Assembly (NCBI GenBank): GCA_002831545.1
Contig: CP025095.1
Location: 744,001-808,000 of the forward strand
Direction of reading: 5' to 3'
DNA: 64,000 nt
From: Streptococcus suis
GTDB taxonomy: Bacteria; Bacillota; Bacilli; Lactobacillales; Streptococcaceae
Made by a program: the position numbers and the translations under genes. Shown piece after piece: positions 61,103-64,000 of this stretch. Below the pieces are notes generated by a model. It was not told the DNA's origin, did no database searches, and worked only from the letters and a program-made list of their open reading frames with translations. Numbering within the stretch: position 1 is the first letter of the stretch; each line of letters begins with the position of its first letter.

Positions 61103-61322
61103 TCTAAGGCTATCCGACTGTCACAGGTCGGTTGGTCATTCTGCCGAAAATAAATTAAAAAGGAGGACTCCTTTGTAGATTAAAGTCACATTATTGGACC
61201 AATGGCAGTAAGGTCAGCCACAAATAAAATAAATAGAAAGTAATTGCAAATGGTATCATAGTCCAACTCCCTATTGTGGTACGGGTGGGGGACGAATATT
61301 ACAAAATTGGAGGAATAAATCA

Positions 61323-62171
61323 ATGTACGGAAATGAATTTCAAGTAACAAAACGTCAGGTAGCAGCAGGCGCTACAATTATTGGACTTATTATTTTTGCA
61401 GTATTTTTTAGATTGACCGCAGTTGTCAAAATTCCAGCAAATACCGTAGGTGTGAAGGTGTCGGCATTCAACGGAGTACAAGAAAAGACTTTACAGACGG
61501 GCTACCATCTGAAAGTTCCATTTGCTGATAAGGTGTATAAGTTACCGACATCAGTTCAGACCAAGACCATGGAAGCTATCACGACACAGACGAAGGATGG
61601 TCAGTGGTTGAATACCAATATTGACGTCAAGTACAAGGTCAACAAGGCAGAAGCTATGACTGTATTTACTAACTACACAGACCTGGAAAATGTGAGTAAT
61701 AGCGTTGTCGCTCCAGCTGTGCAACGGGCCATTGAATCAGTGACAGGTGAGTATGATATTTACGAAGTACTAGGCTCTAAGCGTACAGAAGTTTATGGCA
61801 AGATTGACCAGAAACTAAAAGAGCGGTTCGCAGCTGACAACTTGGAATTTGTATCATTTACTATCACTGACCAAGATGCAGGCGATGAAATCGAAAAAGC
61901 CATCAAAGATGAATCTGTTAAGCAGAAACAAGTAGATTCAGCTAAGCAGGATCAAGAGAAAGTTAAAATAGAAGCTGAAACTAAAAAAATCCAAGCTCAA
62001 GCCGATGCCGATGCAGAGGTTATCAAGGCTCAAGGTCAAGCAAAAGCCAATGCTGAATTGAATAACTCTATTTCGGATAATTTGATTCGAATGAAAGAAG
62101 CTGAGGCTCGTTTGGAGCATGGCTGGGTTGAAGTTATCACACAAGGGGATGTGATTACGAATCAAGAGTAA
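61323..62171 (+). CDS. SPFH/prohibitin-like membrane protein
   Basis: This 282-residue protein has one N-terminal membrane helix (AAGATIIGLIIFAVFF, about 15-30), an SPFH domain (VVKIPANTVGVKVSAFNGVQ, TLQTGYHLKVPFADKVYKLP, NVSNSVVAPAVQRAIESVTG) and a long C-terminal coiled coil (DSAKQDQEKVKIEAETKKIQAQ). SPFH proteins form cage-like membrane scaffolds with proteases or stress factors. Phage versions exist, and a role in membrane protection or host-protease control is inferred only. GGAGG is 10 bases upstream. Confidence 0.88.
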   Translation: MYGNEFQVTKRQVAAGATIIGLIIFAVFFRLTAVVKIPANTVGVKVSAFNGVQEKTLQTGYHLKVPFADKVYKLPTSVQTKTMEAITTQTKDGQWLNTNIDVKYKVNKAEAMTVFTNYTDLENVSNSVVAPAVQRAIESVTGEYDIYEVLGSKRTEVYGKIDQKLKERFAADNLEFVSFTITDQDAGDEIEKAIKDESVKQKQVDSAKQDQEKVKIEAETKKIQAQADADAEVIKAQGQAKANAELNNSISDNLIRMKEAEARLEHGWVEVITQGDVITNQE

Positions 62172-62180
62172 CAAAAAAAG

Positions 62181-62235
62181 CCAAGGCACTCTCTGCCCTG
62201 GCTGTGGTAAATAACTCACATACATTATACCACAA
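62181..62235 (+). terminator. Hairpin pair after the SPFH gene
   Basis: GCCAAGGCA/TGCCCTGGC and then TGTGGTA/TACCACA are two inverted repeats in tandem just after the SPFH stop. No long T-run follows either, so termination would be partial; it could hold an mRNA end or leader fold for the next gene. Confidence 0.4.
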
Positions 62236-62249
62236 AAAGGAGACAGAGA

Positions 62250-62672
62250 GTGAACAAGGCTAAAGAGCTCTTGAATGAGCTACAAAATCTTGATATGGAT
62301 ATTCAAAGCCGTATAGATGAAATCAATGAGCTTGAGGCAGGTTTGCTCTCAAGCCCCAAGTGGACGGCAGACAAGGTCAAGGGTGGTCAGGCTAAAAAGG
62401 TTGATGATGTCTATACCCAGCTGATCGTGATGAAAGAGGCGATTGAACAAGATACCAATGAAGTTATTAACAGGAAACTTGAGTTAGGTAGATTGATTAA
62501 CAAGCTGAAAAATCCAAAGAGCAGGTCAGTCCTCAGAATGACTTACATTACTAAGATGTATGTTGATGATGTTTGTGACAAAATGGGTATCAGTAGAACC
62601 ACTTTCTATACTTGGAGGAATACGGCTATCTGTGAGTTGAATGATGTTTTGGAACAAATGGAACTAAATTGA
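62250..62672 (+). CDS. ArpU/DUF1492-like phage late transcription regulator
   Basis: This 140-residue protein starts at GTG 62250 behind AAAGGAG. The N-terminal coiled coil (LLNELQNLDMDIQSRIDEIN) and C-terminal sigma-70-region-4-like HTH (RSVLRMTYITKMYVDDVCDK, MGISRTTFYTWRNTAI) fit the DUF1492/ArpU family that turns on late genes. Position at the end of the early arm, just before the tRNA and terminase region, supports this. Confidence 0.82.
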   Translation: MNKAKELLNELQNLDMDIQSRIDEINELEAGLLSSPKWTADKVKGGQAKKVDDVYTQLIVMKEAIEQDTNEVINRKLELGRLINKLKNPKSRSVLRMTYITKMYVDDVCDKMGISRTTFYTWRNTAICELNDVLEQMELN

Positions 62673-62782
62673 ACTTTACAAAACCGTACTGAACAAATCA
62701 ATACTTGTTAGCACAGTTTTTATATTCTGCTAGAATGGTAGTATCAAGAAATAAGGGTAAGGCAGTAAGCCTTCCCTGACAT

Positions 62783-62872
62783 GGAGAGTTGGCAGAGTTG
62801 GTCGAATGCGCCCGTTTGCTAGACGGGTGGCCGCCTACGTGCGGTCCGTGGGTTCGAATCCCACACTCTCCT
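62783..62872 (+). tRNA. Phage-encoded tRNA-Ser (anticodon GCT)
   Basis: Acceptor GGAGAGT/ACTCTCC; anticodon stem CCCGT/ACGGG with loop TTGCTAG (anticodon GCT); long class II variable arm CCGCCTACGTGCGG; T-arm GTGGG-TTCGAAT-CCCAC. CCA is not encoded. It is the only clearly intact phage tRNA in view and reads AGC/AGT serine codons. Confidence 0.92.
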
Positions 62873-62961
62873 TTGAGTGTTTGTGTCCCAGAACGGGGTA
62901 AGTCGTTGGACGAGAATTCATATATCACTCATTAACTTTGAAATGGTTGCGGATGCGACTA

Positions 62962-63036
62962 GGCCCTGTATGATTGCACAGCTACTTATATCCTAGGTAA
63001 GTTATAAGTTGGGCGGTTTGATTCCGCTAGGGGTCT
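62962..63036 (+). tRNA. Degenerate tRNA-like element, possible Arg (CCT)
   Basis: GGCCCT pairs with GGGGTC (with G-T pairs), stem CTTAT/GTAAG closes loop ATCCTAG (anticodon CCT), and GGCGG-TTTGATT-CCGCT resembles a T-arm. However the D-arm has no GG and hardly pairs, the T-loop lacks C56, and the variable loop is about ten bases. It may be a decayed or unusual tRNA-Arg copying the anticodon of the integration-site tRNA, or an unrelated structured RNA. Confidence 0.3.
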
Positions 63037-63051
63037 TTCTCCTATATTTTT

Positions 63052-63080
63052 CCCACACAACGAAGTGTGGGTTTTTATTT
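63052..63080 (+). terminator. Terminator before the ParB-like gene
   Basis: CCCACAC and GTGTGGG form a perfect stem around AACGAA, followed by TTTTTATTTT. It closes the early/tRNA transcript. Confidence 0.88.
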
Positions 63081-63104
63081 TATTGAGGAACGGAGGTGAT
63101 AAGA

Positions 63105-64000
63105 TTGCTAAAAATTGAGTATGTGCCAATCAACAACATCTTCCCTTATTATAATAATGCCAGAAATAACGATGGGGAAGCTGTTAAAAAAGTAGCAACT
63201 TCAATAAAAGAGTTTGGTTTTCAACAACCTATCTTAGTCGATGAAAACAATGTGATAATAACAGGACATACAAGGCTCAAAGCCGCGCTTTCAATTGGAT
63301 TAAGCACAATACCTATTGCTTATGCTGACAACCTGACGGATGAACAGGTTCGAGCGTATAGACTGGCTGATAATCGTGTAGCCGAGTATTCAAGTTGGGA
63401 CAAAGCCGCGCTTGCCTTAGAACTTGAGGCCTTTGAAACAATTGACATGTCAGATTTTGGTTTTGATTTATCGGGTTTTGAGTTAGCTTCAGAAGACGAA
63501 CTCCCAATAAATGAGTTACGTAAGGATGGGATAATTGACAAAGAACATTACAGTGAATCACATAGAGAAACCACTGTCAACCAATATAATTTGCGTGATT
63601 ATGACGCAACTCGTGTCGACGGTAAATATAACATTCCATCACTTGAGCCGGTTACCTATGTGCCGAGTAAATTACAAGGTTTTAACTATATCCTTAACAA
63701 GCCCGATTATTCTGCTGGGATACACTTTTTTCTAGATGACTATCAATTCGAAAGGATTTGGCAGAGGCCAGAATTTTATATCGAAAAACTTACTGAATTC
63801 GATTGTGTCTTAACGCCAGATTTTAGTCTTTACCAAGACATGCCGATAGCTATGCAGATTTGGAATGTGTACAGGTCTCGATTAATTGGACAGATGATGC
63901 AAAACTATGGTTGTACAGTTATTCCGACTGTATCTTGGTCACGTCATGAGAGTTTTGTATTTTGCTTTGATGGTTTGCCACGAAATGCAACTCTCGCAGT
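63105..64000 (+). CDS. ParB-like N-terminal domain fused to DUF4417 (3' truncated)
   Basis: The frame starts at TTG 63105 behind GGAGGTGAT and is open to the window end (298 codons seen). Residues about 1-110 are a ParB/Srx-type domain: VPINNIFPYYNNARNNDG, FGFQQPILVDENNVIITGHT (GHTR nucleotide motif), ADNRVAEYSSWD. After a linker (SEDELPINELRKDGIIDKEH) comes a DUF4417-like domain: LNKPDYSAGIHFFLDDYQFE, LTPDFSLYQDMPIAMQIWN, GCTVIPTVSWSRHESFVFCF. ParB-like proteins adjacent to terminase are common; the fused partner's role is unknown. Confidence 0.82.
   Translation, partial: MLKIEYVPINNIFPYYNNARNNDGEAVKKVATSIKEFGFQQPILVDENNVIITGHTRLKAALSIGLSTIPIAYADNLTDEQVRAYRLADNRVAEYSSWDKAALALELEAFETIDMSDFGFDLSGFELASEDELPINELRKDGIIDKEHYSESHRETTVNQYNLRDYDATRVDGKYNIPSLEPVTYVPSKLQGFNYILNKPDYSAGIHFFLDDYQFERIWQRPEFYIEKLTEFDCVLTPDFSLYQDMPIAMQIWNVYRSRLIGQMMQNYGCTVIPTVSWSRHESFVFCFDGLPRNATLA

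Larger units (their letters stand above)
44325..64000. mobile_element. Prophage, left part (integrase to ParB-like gene)
   Basis: Gene order is that of a temperate siphovirus: leftward lysogeny arm (integrase, PemK-like, ImmA, CI), a divergent control region, and a rightward early arm (Cro-like, small proteins, Gp157, ATPase, helicase, DUF669, prim-pol, D5 helicase, nuclease, methyltransferase, YopX, ArpU-like). It ends in a ParB-like gene of the type that usually precedes terminase. The right end with terminase, capsid, tail, lysis and attR is beyond 64000. Tight overlaps between early genes indicate one polycistronic unit. Confidence 0.95.

Noticed and set aside
44325-64000. Interpretation as an integrative conjugative element instead of a prophage
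   Set aside because: No relaxase, coupling protein or VirB4-like gene is seen. Gp157, DUF669, YopX, DUF1642, DUF3310 and ArpU-like genes are phage markers.
1-64000. CRISPR arrays, rRNA genes, intact insertion sequences
   Set aside because: No regularly spaced 24-40 bp repeats with unique spacers, no rRNA-like stretches and no transposase frames were found on either strand.

Overview
The gene content points to Streptococcus suis or a very close relative. It has an FlpS-type regulator next to an arginine deiminase operon with an acetyltransferase between arcA and arcB, a dltXABCD operon, a YSIRK/LPXTG M26-type metalloprotease with G5 repeats, an LPXTG-anchored 5'-nucleotidase, and low-GC streptococcal codon use. 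Species assignment is inference from gene families and order; no search was run.

Chromosomal part (1-44324). The rapZ-yvcK-whiA cluster (1-2051) is followed by flpS and the ADI genes arcA-GNAT-arcB-arcC-arcD-arcH (2335-10552), then argR and queA on the other strand. Together these import arginine and convert it to ornithine, ammonia, CO2 and ATP. A cre-like site precedes arcA, and argR lies at the end of the locus. nagB (12793) has a sigma-A promoter with two mirror-image NagR-type operators. The dlt operon (15210-19666) D-alanylates teichoic acids. A frameshifted ltrA, a glutathionyl-hydroquinone reductase-like gene, rsuA and a broken gpx follow. Next come a siderophore-type iron ABC transporter behind a Fur-like box (23424-27306), murE, plsC, comEA/comEC, the 2291-residue protease (32957-39832), holA, sodA and the secreted 5'-nucleotidase.

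A small MITE-like repeat is present in two clear copies. One (about 13953-14360) separates the ribosome-binding site from the coding region of a small secreted-peptide gene. The other (22906-23076) splits gpx. Remnants of the repeat and BOX-like modules lie in other gaps.

From 44325 to the right edge lies a prophage (left part only) integrated at the 3' end of tRNA-Arg(CCT). The lysogeny arm (integrase, lone PemK/MazF-like toxin, two unknowns, ImmA-like peptidase, CI-like repressor) runs leftward. The control region between repressor and Cro-like gene (47863-48857) is the most unusual part. It holds an Fst-family type I toxin with a convergent antisense RNA, and a separate strongly structured non-coding RNA candidate on the minus strand. 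The early arm runs rightward: small regulators, Gp157/ATPase/helicase/DUF669 recombination-replication module, primase-polymerase, D5/P4 primase-helicase, an iteron-bearing AT-rich candidate origin, VRR-NUC nuclease, DUF3310, an orphan C5 methyltransferase, small accessory genes, an SPFH/prohibitin-like membrane protein, an ArpU-like late regulator, tRNA-Ser(GCT), a degenerate tRNA-like element, and a ParB-DUF4417 fusion cut by the window end. Packaging, structural and lysis genes and attR lie outside the window.
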